Made by a program: the position numbers and the translations under genes
The notes under the pieces: model-generated
What the model was told of the DNA's origin: nothing
The model's input: only the letters and a program-made list of their open reading frames with translations
The model's database searches: none
Shown here: one piece after another, positions 10,831 to 22,695 of the stretch
Layout of the letters: every line of letters begins with the position of its first letter
Position numbering within the stretch: the first letter of the stretch is position 1
NCBI GenBank assembly: GCA_029204225.1
Contig: CM055108.1
Span: forward strand, 48,434,996-48,498,995
DNA: 64,000 bases
Reading direction: 5' to 3'
Source of the DNA: Diphasiastrum complanatum
Lineage: Eukaryota > Streptophyta > Lycopodiopsida > Lycopodiales > Lycopodiaceae

Positions 10831-12469
10831 TGCAATTAATAGCAAATCCCTAATAGAAAGATATAAAGTATGCATACTTCCTCACACAAAGTGTCTCATA
10901 CTGCCTCCTCAAATACCTCCTCACACAAAGTACTTAATACTATCTTCTCAAATGTATTATTTGAAGTTGGCACCATTTTTTTGTGAGGTTTTTTATGCCT
11001 TTTTTCATCACTTTTTGTTTGCTCATTTTTACAGCACATGTGGACAACACTTCGGGTCCACTTGTACTCATTTTTGGTACATTTGATTCCACATTTCGGG
11101 TACACTCTTGCTTACTAACTTCTCAGCCATCTCGCTTGTCCATTTTACAGTTGATTATCAGCTTGTTAGTGTTTTGTGTGGATCTAAGATCTACTTGGGG
11201 TGATGACAGGAGTCCTCTCTCTCAACAGCTTCTTGTTACATACTTTTTCCTAGCTGTACTTTGGTACTAGTTATGCAATTTTGCAATTTTCCCTTACATT
11301 TCCCATGGAATATTCTCCAATCGTAACTGCTGTCTCTTTTATTCTCTCCCTTTATATTATGGGTCCTTTGGCAACACTAAATCGGAAAATGGGTTTGATG
11401 CATTGGCATCCTATTTGAGATCTATCTTGAGTTTGATGCCATGATGATCATAGTGGCTGTTTTTTGTTCCAAGGCAGAGCTGAATCTTGGTGGGAGACAT
11501 ATCAATGAGATGCTTGCCCTCATGATTGGGAGACTTTTGTCGAGGATCTTATTCATGCTATGTATCTAATATATTATTCTCAAGATGATCACGATGTTCT
11601 AGCTGAACAAGATATATGTTAGGTGCCACATGATGGTACTAAGGTGCATGTAGATGTGGACATAATTATATGTCATTGGCTACAGGATATTGGAGATGAG
11701 ATTCATGTACATGGTCTTGATGACGTAGAGATTCCAGTTGCGGCAAAGTTCTAGCTAATACAATTGATGTTCCATTTGTGGCAGGGGTTACATGTACAGA
11801 TGGGGCCAAGGGTGGGTTCGCATGTTGCAGCTTTTCTTAGGCATTCATGATCTCTTTTGATAGCTTGGGATCTCCCTAGTTGGTGGTTCTTCATTGCACA
11901 TACATCAAATGCCACTCTTGGTCTATTAGGTTGGCTTTGACTATCCTTATATCTCACAACATTTATGATTGTGCTTGATTGAAACTTTCTTGATCGGCAT
12001 GTTAAATTTCCTCTTGGTTCCTTTATACAGTAGTATTACCTATTCATCATAGTAGTGTTCCTTTTTCTATAGCATTGAGTTGGGTTCCTGGTGCTTCTGT
12101 TCATGTCTTCATATGGTTTTCTTGTGCTGCACAATTGGCTTGGAATATTCATAGCAGTGTTGGTAGTGACATGCTTATATTTGGCATTCATGCGCTATCT
12201 GTGTACCTTTCTAGAGCTTCATATACCCCTTTTAGCTTTCTTGATCAACTTTGTAGTTCAACATGGTTCCTTCATGCAGTTGTTTATGCACATATACTCC
12301 TTTTGTCGCTTGGATTTCACATCAACTATAGTCGATGACATCTCTATTGTTCCTACTGAATGCTGTTTTATACACATCCACATTGAAGCCCTTATTCATA
12401 TACAGGCCACAAAGCCTTGTTTATGCATTTATAAGTAGGATCAACTACTATTAATTGGTACCATATTGA
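10831..12469 (+). mobile_element. Decayed plus-strand Ty3 element (H), relative of the young element
   Basis: The block cttggggtgatgacaggagtc near 11195 matches the end of the young element's leader. About 11470-11570 gives WWETYQ and HDWETFVEDLIHAMYL-like residues in plus frames, matching the Gag core WWRVYR...FRRDLRHAM of the young element. Stops are frequent. From about 11780 to 12469 no domain can be seen. The 3' LTR at 12470-12776 is probably its own. Pol is entirely missing, so this copy suffered a large internal deletion. Confidence 0.6.
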
Positions 12470-12776
12470 AGGTCCTACTGGAAGACTGGAGACCCTCTAG
12501 GAGGGTGCATTATTTTGCCTCCCCCTATTTTTGGATAAGCCTAGGCTAAGTGTCTAGAAGCTTTTATTTTACAATTCCCATTGTTGTGAATGAACCCTAA
12601 AGACATTCATTTCTCAGCTTGTGGATTTGGTGGAACTATAACTCTAGGTAGGAGAGCTCTTGCTAATGTTTGTGGCACCTCAGCCTAAGATCATATATAA
12701 TGTATTGCAACTTTCTCCTGCATTGTGATCATCTATGCCTCATATCATCTCAAAATCTATGAATTGTGTTTGTAGC
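12470..12776 (+). repeat. LTR remnant of element H
   Basis: Contains a ggagggtgcattattttgcc block comparable to ggagggcgcactattatccc in the young Ty3 LTR, then gtctagaagctttta comparable to cactggaagcttcctttt. Its second half is an inverted match to the LTR at 10562-10740. Borders are approximate. Confidence 0.55.
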
Positions 12777-13531
12777 TCCCTTTTATGGTTGGATTATCCA
12801 TTCCTTGTAGTGTGCGTTTTTTCTCTTCAATGGTTCTAGTCATATTCTTTCATTGAATCTCTTTTTCAAAAAAAGCTCTAAATCTTGGGTGCCTTTTGGC
12901 CATTCATCTTGCTGAATTAATTAATAAGATAGCCATTCTTTTATGTCAATCCACCACCAACATCTAAGTCTTTAAGGAGGTTGACAACCTAGAATTGCAA
13001 CTTTGGAAAGATTTTGAGATGATATGAGGCATAGATTATTAACGTTAGCGTGTCGCTCTCAGCATTACTGTAGCCTCCAAAGGGAAGAAATTGATTCTAG
13101 CAAATAGAATAGGATACAATGTTGTTTTGCTCGACACCTGCCTATGAAGTCAAAAATCTTGTGTGGACTTGTGGGCAGCTCCTTGATGTTTATGTGCTTC
13201 GAGTGAGCCAAACAGAGAGGATATGAGAGCCACAATCCTCCCAGTGGTGGAAGATTTTGCACACAGAGAACACATCCTAGCAAATAAAACATTCTTTTGG
13301 AAAAAGCAAATGTAGTTTGGAAGAAGATATTCTAAAGAATCGATTAAATGCACACTTTGTTCTTGCTTGCAATTAGATCATCCTTAAGATTCTTCTTATC
13401 TTCTAAAGTGATTGTTGGCTTAAATTCTCTGCCGAATTGCTTCAAGTTGGTTAAAATGTAGTGACTCAGCTAGCCAATTCAAAGAGCTGAATTAAGATCC
13501 ACTGTGCTTATCAATTACTTCTCTATCTGCA
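12777..13531. other. No gene seen; small inverted LTR scrap
   Basis: The stretch 13011-13043 (gattttgagatgatatgagg and following bases) is an inverted copy of 12729-12761 in the neighbouring LTR remnant. The rest, including minus-strand frames at 13065-13353, shows no recognisable domain. The last bases before 13532 (tctctatctgcag) look like a pyrimidine tract and 3' splice site for the next feature. Confidence 0.4.
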
Positions 13532-13998
13532 GGATCGACTATGCTCTGTGTGATCCAGAATTTTTGCCGCAAGTGGAGGATGTAGAAATCAAGAAGATGA
13601 TCCCAAAGCAGTGGAGTGATCATGCTGCAATTGTTGTGACTTTGTTAGACCAACCACTTCTACCAAGGCACCCTGCTCCTGCTATCAGTTCTCGTAACAT
13701 GAGACAATTCCAAGATGACCTTCGACAGAAAAAACTCACCACACTACTCTCAGGTAGGCCCTCCAAGGATTTCTGTACCGATCAAACTTGCGGTCAAAAT
13801 AAAGGGAATGAACCAGGTATAAGTTCAATCTCAAATCAAGAACAATCCCCTGCCAATCCCTCAAATGTGGTAGGCAGCGGGAATGCAGGAATGAAGCACA
13901 AAATATCCAGAGAAATTGCTGACATGCATAGTAGAGTGACCAAGCAAAAAAGCGTTAAGTCATATTTCAGAGCAAACAATTTGGATGAACAGCTCTGA
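13532..13998 (+). CDS. AP-endonuclease/exonuclease-III-type exon (APE2-like), partial
   Basis: The exon appears to open after a splice acceptor (tctgcag) at 13531. It encodes RIDYALCDPEFLPQ and then WSDHAAIVVTLLDQP, the RIDY and SDH blocks at the end of an endonuclease/exonuclease/phosphatase domain; the Asp-His pair is catalytic in this family. A low-complexity linker leads to KQKSVKSYFRANNL, a good PCNA-interacting-peptide box (Q-x-x-[VIL]-x-x-[FY]-[FY]) and then a stop at 13996. That combination fits nuclear AP endonuclease 2, which cleaves abasic sites and trims 3' ends in DNA repair. The N-terminal catalytic exons and the zinc finger found at the C-terminus of APE2 proteins are not visible nearby, so this may be a gene fragment. 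An internal CAG/gtaggc at about 13753 is a possible alternative donor. Confidence 0.6.
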
Positions 13999-14016
13999 CC
14001 ATAATAGCTTAAAACA

Positions 14017-14142
14017 ATGACCGGCCCTCGTGTGGTGTGGTGGTGTAGTGTGCTTGTTTTGGACTTGCACATTCAGGTTCGATTCCCTGCCCACACATGG
14101 GCGGATAGCAGGCCAAAGGCCTGTTTAAGATAAAAAAAATAC
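14017..14142 (+). mobile_element. tRNA-derived SINE
   Basis: Has an internal RNA polymerase III promoter: an A box-like TGGTGTAGTG at 14041-14050 and a perfect B box GGTTCGATTCC at 14076-14086, spaced about as in a tRNA. It ends in an A-rich tail (gataaaaaaaatac). Probable target duplications, AGCTTAAAACA (14006-14016) and AGCTTCAAACA (14143-14153), differ at one position. No cloverleaf of a working tRNA forms around it, so it is a SINE and not a tRNA gene. It lies 20 bases after the stop of the AP-endonuclease-like frame. Confidence 0.8.
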
Positions 14143-14158
14143 AGCTTCAAACAGCGTC

Positions 14159-14161
<3 letters not shown>

Positions 14162-14238
<77 letters not shown>

Positions 14239-14257
14239 CGCGCGCACACACGCACAT
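14162..14257. repeat. (TC)n microsatellite with GC/CA tail
   Basis: An uninterrupted TC tract from 14162 to 14236 runs into tgcgcgcgcacacacgcaca. It abuts the right target duplication of the SINE. Confidence 0.97.
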
Positions 14258-14907
14258 AGCCTTCATCTCCTTTTTCATCTGCAAAAGTCTACACCAAGTC
14301 ATATTTCCTTTGGAAAAACAACAATTGGACATTTCTTTTATTGTTGTTCTTATTGATCAGTCAACATGTTTTTTTTTCTTTCCAGTTGATGGTGACTTAG
14401 TTTTCTCTTTGATACAAGTCCCTTGGTACAGTATTATGTTTGATCCAATTTCTAGATGTTCGTAACTTTGAATATTTTCGTCTTTTCAAATGCAATTGGC
14501 CATTTGCCATTGCTAGAGTGAGTCTTTGAATAGAAAATTTTAGCTCTAGCACATTAAGACTATTCGGTATCCTTTTTCAAAACATTATGAGCCCCTAAAA
14601 GTACACTTAACATATTTTCATGGCTCATAATTTATTAAGGTGCCTTGATTTATGCCACAAAGTTTTGAATTTTGAGATGACAACTTTTTATCATTTCAAA
14701 TAGATAGGAAAATTGAAAATCTGTCTATTCTATAGCATAATCCCCAAGCAAGATGTGTCTTAGCTACATATTGGTACTCTGAAGTTTCTCTGTTTAATAA
14801 ATCATAAACTTGGCCATCATGATGTATTTAAATTAGGACAAGTCATCCTGAGAAATTTTCTTAAGATTAAATATTTTGATAGATACTTTTATAGTACTTT
14901 TTCTTAT
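14258..14907. other. No gene seen
   Basis: AT-rich sequence without a convincing frame. A pyrimidine tract with tttccag at about 14378 resembles a splice acceptor, but the following frame stops almost at once. Confidence 0.5.
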
Positions 14908-16379
14908 CAATATGTTTTTTTAGACACATTTATGAATTTGCAAGTATGAGTTTTTGTGTGTAGATCATTGTAGCGGAGTGACATCAGTACCACTTTCAAT
15001 AAAGTAAAACATTTATTATAGTGAAAAAAGAAAGCTTACTATGAAAGAACGATCTAGTATCCTAAGAAAAATTTGAATCCCTTATCCAACATGATTCTTT
15101 TTCTTTGCCTAACATTGGCTCTTGAACTAAACATATGTGAAAGCCCACTTGAGCATGAACTTTAATATACTCCACATGATGTCATTTTCCTCTTGAGATG
15201 CCTTTCAAGCTTTGTTCTAATCGTGTAAAAGAATGAGCCATTTATTTAGATATAAAAATGAATGTACACGAGGCAAAATGTTGACATAAAATTACAAATT
15301 TGCATTGATGTACAATATGGATACCTACCTGATTCATGTTTTTTTTTTGCAAAAAAATAGCCTCCTATGATCAGAATATGAACTATATACAAAAAGTAGC
15401 CAACAAGCGTTAAGGGAAAACATGCTCATGGAGGTAGGGCTCAATACGTAAGGGCAAGGTATGAAATTATTATAATAGAGCAAGTCTAGAAAACATTGCT
15501 TCTCAAAAACTGGACAATGTACAAGGAGGTAATTAGAAATCAAAACCATGAGTAGCAAAAATGTAATAAGCATATTTAATGCAACTAAATAAGTCTCTTA
15601 ATTTTGTGACAAAAAAAGACAAGCTTGAGTCGTAGCATTCATAACAAGCTTACCTTGCACAAAAGCCAATGAAAGGCAGTGCCATTGCCCCGGTCCATTA
15701 TTCCCTAAAAGTACAATATCTTTAGTAATAGGAGGGAGTTTGGGCTATATCTCCATATTGAATGGAAGAGGAGAAAGTAGGTAAGGATGCGATCATCAAA
15801 GGTCTTAGGTTTTGGTTGTGAAATATTTTAATTGAAATTAAAGCGTGTTTTGCAAACGCTCTCGAAATTGACACAAACCCACTTGGAATTAAGATAAGAG
15901 AAGGGAGGATCACAAGTTTCAAGATGCAATACACTATGATGATGTTTTTAAAGTTTCCAGAGCTCTTGAGGAGGGTGTATTTAGGAGAGGAGGATATGAC
16001 TATGTTTAAGAATATATATCTTCAATCATTGAGGTTGAGCTCATGGGGAAAGGTAGAATCAAAGTTCAATTTTGGAAGTTGTAGCTTCAAGAAATTCATT
16101 TCCTCCTTTTTCAACCAATCTTTAAAAAAAAATGAAGATGGAATTTGGGTTTATATAGATGGAGGACCATTTGATGAACTGCAAAGTTCTTTTTTACCGT
16201 CCATTCATTCCAAGACTATAATAAGATTATCAAATGACCAAAAATTAGTCCAGACTTCAAATTGAATCTTAGCTGGAGCATTTATATGTAAATTGATGGT
16301 AGCACCACCCCTATAACCATTCAAATATTCCTAGAATGTATTGAAATTTCATAACAAAAGGCTAAACACTTGAAATGAC
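14908..16379. repeat. Long dispersed repeat, copy 1 (pairs with 59288-61015)
   Basis: Direct-orientation match over about 1.5 kb to 59288-61015, beginning at caatatgttttttta in both and ending near acaaaaggcta. Shared blocks include gtgaaagcccacttgagcat, the ctccacatgatgtcatttt stretch and the aattaagataagaga stretch. Minus-strand frames in both copies give the same short peptide (HNQN, IPSG runs), but it is broken and matches no family I know. Copy 1 has a single copy of units that are tandemly multiplied in copy 2. Confidence 0.85.
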
Positions 16380-16594
16380 CTTTTAACTTGAGTGGAGCTC
16401 AAGTTATCTTCAAAAGATACGACGACATGAATTGGAATATATGAGAAAATATTAGCTAACATATAATAAAAGATATCAAAACTTGATAAAATCTACTTGT
16501 CAATAAAAGCAAGACTATTTCTTATCAAAATATCTACGATATTCTGAAGCTAATAGCCCAAAAAAAAAAAAATCATGCAACTAAATTTTACTTG

Positions 16595-16596
<2 letters not shown>
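16380..16596. other. No gene seen
   Basis: AT-rich sequence with a 12-base A run near 16561. Confidence 0.5.
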
Positions 16597-16648
<52 letters not shown>

Positions 16649-16685
16649 GAGAGAGAAGAAGAAGAAGAAGAAGAAGAAGAAGAAG
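16597..16685. repeat. (GA)n-(GAA)n compound microsatellite
   Basis: About 60 bases of GA with one GTGA interruption run into about 30 bases of GAA. Confidence 0.95.
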
Positions 16686-18093
16686 CTTTATTAACGTCTT
16701 TTCCATGCCAAAAGGCATATAAGACAAATAAGTACATCAAAATGGATGGCACCAAGACGGAGAAATGCCGTCAAAACAACATAACCAAAACCAAAGTAAC
16801 TAAGAAGAGAAAAATATCTGTTCAATGCTCTAGCTCTCAACCTAACTCTGAAAATTTCTAACAAGTGTCAGTGAAAGGCTCTCACGCAAGAGGCGGTTTA
16901 ACTTTAATACAGTTTGAAAATTATCTCTTGACTAAAAGGCTCTCACGTAAGAGGCATCATTGAGTTCCGGATGGGGGAAAAATGTCGACCATCCTGAAAA
17001 TAACCCTGTTTCCTATCGCATTTGCTTCCTCAATGAGCTGCTTCTGTTCCTTCCACTGGAAACGGATGAAGCAACCGAAGAGTCGAACTTACTGTGCCAA
17101 GGTGCTTCCACGGTGCTTTCCTCTTCCTCATAAGAAAGTGAGGCCAGAATAATCAAACAGTGTATAGCTACAAGTTAAAATTCTTCATGCCACTACATGA
17201 TTTTTTATGAATAAGGATTGTGTGTTTGGTACATAGTTGAAAATCCCACTAGCCATAAAGCTTTGATTAGGTCCATCAAAAGACACTTTGCTATCCTTTG
17301 AATATAGGTTTATTTGGATTATGAAAAAATGTTCATGAATCTTTAAAGGCTTAAATAGGTCCATCAAAAGACACTTTGCTACCTTCTACTTTAGGCTTGA
17401 CCTTGACTATCTTTTGTTGATTAATGAGATAAAACACATTTGAATAATTGTTTTGTAATGGTAAAACACATTCATTTGCAACTACATATCATTTAAATTT
17501 GAAGTACATAAATGAATACATTATCATTGCATTCAAATTTTATTCAATAGTGATGTTATATATTTAACAAACATTATGCCTCTGAGACTTTGTCAACAAG
17601 TTTTAAGCTTCTTCTTGAAAAATAACTTGATATGTCTATACTTTATGATGAAAACTCAATGTAGTCTCATTATACATGGTAGCGTCTCTAAGGTAAGAAT
17701 AGATCTTGCAATGACTAGATTATACATTGCTTCAAAAGAAAACTTAGGAACAATAAATAAAAAGTTTAGTATAAGATGGTTAGACGTAGTTGCTTCCAAG
17801 TGTCCAAAAATTGTGACTCATTTCTATACTAGAAGAGTTATTTGATTAAAAGCGACTATTTTGAGTCATTCACTTCAAAAGAAAACTTGTGAACATATTA
17901 CCAAATTTTCTAGATGATATAATGACCCATTGAGATTGTTAGACGTACTTGCTTCCAAGTGTCCAAAGATTGTGAAATTTTCTATATTAGAATGCTTGAC
18001 ATTTTAAGCACATTTTTGCTACATAGTACATATCTTTCATCACTTTATAAAAGTTATGACACTAAAGAGCAAGGGCATTAGCTTCTCTGATAT
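16686..18093. other. Unrecognised sequence with short direct repeats
   Basis: No domain seen. The motif aaaggctctcacg occurs at about 16875 and 16937, and a 26-base block beginning taggtccatcaaaagacac occurs at 17268-17293 and 17357-17382, so short local duplications are common here. The 89-codon plus frame at 17576-17845 has no family resemblance. Confidence 0.4.
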
Positions 18094-19790
18094 ATGAGAG
18101 CTTATATACCCTCTTCTCCGGATAAGCTTGATGTTCTATTCGTGCCTACACTGCAGCAGGATTTGCTATCAATGACAAGAATACATGATGCAGGGAACAC
18201 AATGAAGACAGTCAGAGACGTCAAATTCGATGAGAGCAGAACGGTGGCCAACGATGATCCTGTCAGTTATGAAGTTCTTGGAAGACAGTACTATGATCTA
18301 CCAACTGTGACAGAGGGAGTAGAAGACGAACACTCAGACGAAGTTGTTCGAGTCGCACCTCATTCGAGTGGCGAATCAGACGAAGAAAGATTCGCAAGCC
18401 AGCCTACTGCTACAATACCTGTAAACCGAAATGGTTCCGGACCTAGCAGAGCAAATAAAGACAAGAGCATTGTAGTTCCTGAAGGATCTCCTAGAAGATC
18501 GACAAGAGAACGAAGAGCGCTAGCAAGGTTTGTGCCAGGCAGCTCAGCTTCTACATCAGAAGAGTTTTGTGGATTTAGTGGCAAACCACAAACATTTGAG
18601 AAAGCAATTGAATGTCCAAAGAAGGACAAATGGATCCAAGCCGTGAATGACGAGATAGAATCCATGAGGAAGAATCAGGTATGGACGTTGCAGCCATTAC
18701 CAAATAAGCGAAAGATTGTAAAATACAAGTGGGTATACAAGCTGAAGTATGGACTGAATGGAGATATTTCTAAGTATAAAGCAAGACTTGTAGCGAAGGG
18801 ATTTTCTCAGAGATATGGTATTGACTATGCTGAGACCTTCTCTCATGTCGTGAAACATTCGTCCCTACGTTTATTGTTTGCATATGCAGCTGCTTATGAT
18901 CTCAGATTCACATCGTGGACGAAAAAACAGCGTTCTTACATGGTGAGCTAGACGAGGAAGTCTACATGGATCAACCTCCAAGCTACATTTCGAACTCACT
19001 TCCTACTTATGCATGCAGAATGCACAGGAGTATCTACGGTCTGAAGCAATCAGCACAACAATGATATAAGAAGAAAGATTAAGCCCTGAAATCCTTAGGA
19101 TTCAAGCCACTAATGGCTGATTCCAATGTTTATATAAGAATTACAGATGGAAAAATCATCATTGCAGCTGTGTATGGGATGACACTTTGATATTCTGCAA
19201 AAGTGAAGAGCTTATTGTTGAGGTGAAGTATGACATCTCGAAACATTTCGAGATTGCAGACCTGGGAGAAGCCAAATGTTATCTTGGCTTACAGATTGAC
19301 AAGGACTATGAGGGAGGTAAATTGTACTTTCATCAGTCCAGATATACCTAGAAAATCCTAGAATATTTTGGGATGCTGAGTTGCAAAGGAGCAAATACTC
19401 CCATGCTTGCAGGAACAGTCCTGACGAATGAAGACTGTTCGTAGACTGAAGAAAAAAGAGAATTGATGCAACTTACACCATACAGGAAGCTGATCGGATC
19501 GTTGATGTACCTTGCAGATAACACACATCTTGACATCGCTTATGCCGTGTTCAAGATGAGCCAATCTTGTACAAGTGCAGGCTCAACTCATTGGAAGATT
19601 GCAAAATGAATTTTGCAATAACTCCAATTAACGAAGGATTTTGGTTTGTGTTATTCTCGTGATGCAGGGTTCCAGATGCTTTCCTACAGTGATGCTAGCT
19701 GGGCATCTCTCAAGGACAATTGTAAAAGTGTCTCAGGAGGATGCACCATTGCGTTTCCGTTCAATTATTTTGAAGAAGTCAACTTATGCA
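18094..19790 (+). pseudogene. pol: Ty1/copia pol remnant lacking the integrase core
   Basis: It starts with [19 protein letters not shown], the GAG-pre-integrase block that follows the copia protease, and within about 20 codons jumps to VRDVKFDES, which lies after the integrase catalytic core. The zinc site and DDE triad are thus deleted in frame. It continues with [16 protein letters not shown], then RT blocks [22 protein letters not shown] and [16 protein letters not shown] frameshift near 18905 follows, then [17 protein letters not shown] and IYGLKQSAQQ. The expected YVDD is changed to VYG plus a stop. RNase H-side blocks include LIGSLMYLA and SYSDASWASL. Many stops; dead copy. Confidence 0.88.
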
Positions 19791-20700
19791 CAATTCAAAA
19801 GTTTAACTGTTTTCAACACCTTCGACTTTTTCGCATTTTCTCAAAAAATGTGAAGAGAGAGAAAATTCTCGAAGGTCATCTAATGAGTTAAACTATTTTA
19901 AAGATATCTTCGCCTTTTTAAGGGCACCTTCGGCTTTTTCGCAAAATCCTAAAGAGTCTATTTTGAACGAGAGACGTTCCTAGCCACTTCCCAGAATTTG
20001 CGAAGTGAGAGAAAACCACTTTCCCTAAAATGTGAAGTGAGAGAATTTGTGACGTCCTCGTCCGCGTCAACATTCCTAATTCGTTGACAGTATACACTAT
20101 GTACAGTTGTCACAAAAGCCATATACTTCCAAGTACAACGACTTACCTAATTAGGTGACAAACATTTAATGTAGTTAATACATGGATGCAATCTATAAAT
20201 AGATCATCCTAGCACAAATTACTTGACGCTCCGTCCATGAGATGAATGATTTTGAACCTCCCAGTTATGCCGTCATTTTTTGTGGTAATTGCTATTTTAT
20301 TGTGCTTCTAAATAGTATAGCAACGACATGCTTTTCTATCTGTGTATAACGTAGATGAATGCTTGTTGTGATTGAATGCACTTTATTGTTGTTTGATAAC
20401 ATTTGTTCACTCACTCCGATCAGAACACGGACGTCTACGACTCCTCAGTTTCTGATCAGACAATGGTTGTCTTTGACGCCTGAGGAACTTGTGCTATCAC
20501 ATTGCTATTTCAATCTATTTCAGAACTAAACTTCATATTGAATCCATTTTTCAGTAATACCACACACAAACCATTTCTAATCTCTTTGGTGGACTATACT
20601 CTCGTTTTGTGAGTATGAACTAATTTTTAAGATCTTGTTGAACACTTAGAACACTTAAAACTATGATTGTATTTAGCATAAGCTTTCTATCAGACTGTTT
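19791..20700 (+). repeat. Probable 3' LTR of the copia remnant
   Basis: After pol ends, the sequence carries several ttcggctttttcgc and gaagtgagag repeats, then a TATA box (ctataaatag at about 20195) followed by cacaaattacttgacgctcc. The TTTTTCGC motifs recur in the LTRs of elements A and B. LTR borders cannot be fixed. Confidence 0.5.
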
Positions 20701-20774
20701 TTGCATCTAGCCACTGATTGTAACGGGAGAGCTATTCTGCAAGATTCTTGCTCTCTTCTCCGTTTGTGTTCTTC

Positions 20775-21790
20775 TATCTCCCTTGCCCCATCACTTTTTA
20801 GCAGAGATGTAGTCTTCCTTGAAGACAAATATCATGATTTCAACATGAAGAAACCTGAATTTATTTTCGGTTCAAATATCGAATCATCAACTGCCAATAT
20901 CGAAGACAACTCTGTCTCGACTCCTTCCACTTCTGCACTGTCATTCTTCTTCTGATTCAGATCACGATGAACAACAAAATGTTCAAAGATCAGGTCGAAT
21001 GATGCATCCACCAAATAGATATACTTCTCAAGCCTTCTAGACAACAGTAGAAGAGCCACTTATTGTTCACAACATGCACAATCAAATGTAGTCTCTAATA
21101 TGTGGAAAGTAGTGATGGATAGTGAATACAATTCTCTAATCAAGAACCAGATCTGGACTCTTGTCGAACCACCAGCCAAAAGGAAGATCATCGATTGGAA
21201 GTGGATCTTCAAGAGAAAGTACAAATATGATGGCTAGATATCAAAATGGAAGTCAAGATTGGTAGCCAAAGGCTACTCCCAAGTACCAAGAGACGACTAT
21301 ACAGAGACTTTCAGCTCTGTAGTCAAAGTTGCATCTATTTGAACCTTCTTGTAGCTGAAGTCCTCAAAGTATATTATATGGATGTACTAACCACATTTCT
21401 GAATGGTTTTATCCATGAAGATATCTACATGCGATAACTTGAATGCTATATGGTTGAAGGTCTAGAAGATCGAGTCTATAAGATTTGAAAATCTCTTTAT
21501 GAGCTCATGCAGGCACCTAGAGCCTGGTTCAAATGAATTAACGACTATGTTTTGTAGATCGACTTTCATACGAGTACTGTTGACTCGAATGTCTATTGCA
21601 AATGTGATGGTCCAAACTACATCATTATTGCACTTTATGTAGATGATTGTCTGCTTTTAAGCAATTCTATATCTTTGTTAAAGATTACTAAATTGAATCT
21701 TTCTAAAGAATTCTACATGACATATCTAGGACCAGTTCATTATTTGCGTGGCTATCTTAATCTACTCTACGTTCATCAATGTTTGACTAA
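20775..21790 (+). pseudogene. pol: Ty1/copia RT remnant
   Basis: Plus-strand blocks in shifting frames: RDVVFLEDKYHDF (end of integrase), NSLIKNQIWTLVEPP and WKWIFKRKYKYDG, KSRLVAKGYSQVPR, YTETFSSVVKV, TFLNGFIHEDIYM, and finally ALYVDDCLLLSNS with an intact YVDD, then MTYLGPVHYLRG. Stops and at least two frameshifts break it. It ends without RNase H. It is a different subfamily from the remnant at 18094. Confidence 0.85.
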
Positions 21791-22695
21791 TGTGTGAATG
21801 CCTACTATTGTTTCTATTTTGATTCATGAATCATTTTACTCTTTTTGCTCTTCGATTTCCTGTGTCTTATCGATCGAGTCGAAAGTGCATAATCACAACT
21901 GTCATTGAAGCCTTCAAATTTTGTAACTATGGTTGTCTTAGACACCTACTGACTCCTGAATTAGTTGATTGGTTCTATTGTGACAGATGATTCGAAACAC
22001 GGTGCTCTTGATCAGACTTCCGCAGTGCTAATTCACGCTCTTCGAGTTGTCGCTCATACTTTCGCACCCTTAATTCCCAATACTTTCACTTGCTAACATT
22101 AAATTTGTTTGAAATGAATGTAATAAGTTTCTTGATAAATATCTTTTCTTGTTAGTTGAAATCAACTTCAAAGATCATCACCACATTTATGTCTTGAATC
22201 CTACAAACTATTGTTATCAGTTGTAGATTGCAACAATACAAACAAACATAATATTGAAATTGTGCATTACACTCCCATAGTATACCACTGAAGGTTTGAT
22301 GATCAATTTCAACACATTCTTATGCATTTTTTGGTGTGAGAAAACAACTCAAAGCATAAACCAACTTCAAAGTTTAGAAGTCATTCTAACAAAAATAGAC
22401 ATATTATACCTACATCATTGTGTTTTCTAAAGTTAACATGTTTTGATCCAGGTATAAAATGTCAACAATGTTGGAAGTAATGATCTAAAACGTTTATTGC
22501 CTTGCAACTACTGATGAAATAGTTACTTAATTATTATCAGAAGATTGTAAAGAAATGTGACAATTTGTATAAATAATAAGTAATCCTCAATCTTTTAAAT
22601 TAGTTGAAAATTTAGATCAGTGATTTTGAAAATCTAGATATCTCTACTCCAATGTTTTATTGAGAACGTATGTGTCTTGTGTACTTTTTCACATG
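21791..22695. other. No gene seen
   Basis: AT-rich sequence with no convincing frame; it may be decayed LTR of the preceding copia piece. Confidence 0.4.

Noticed and set aside
14041-14100. tRNA gene suggested by a perfect B box
   Set aside because: No acceptor stem or anticodon arm forms around it, and it has an A-rich tail and flanking direct repeats, so it is a SINE.
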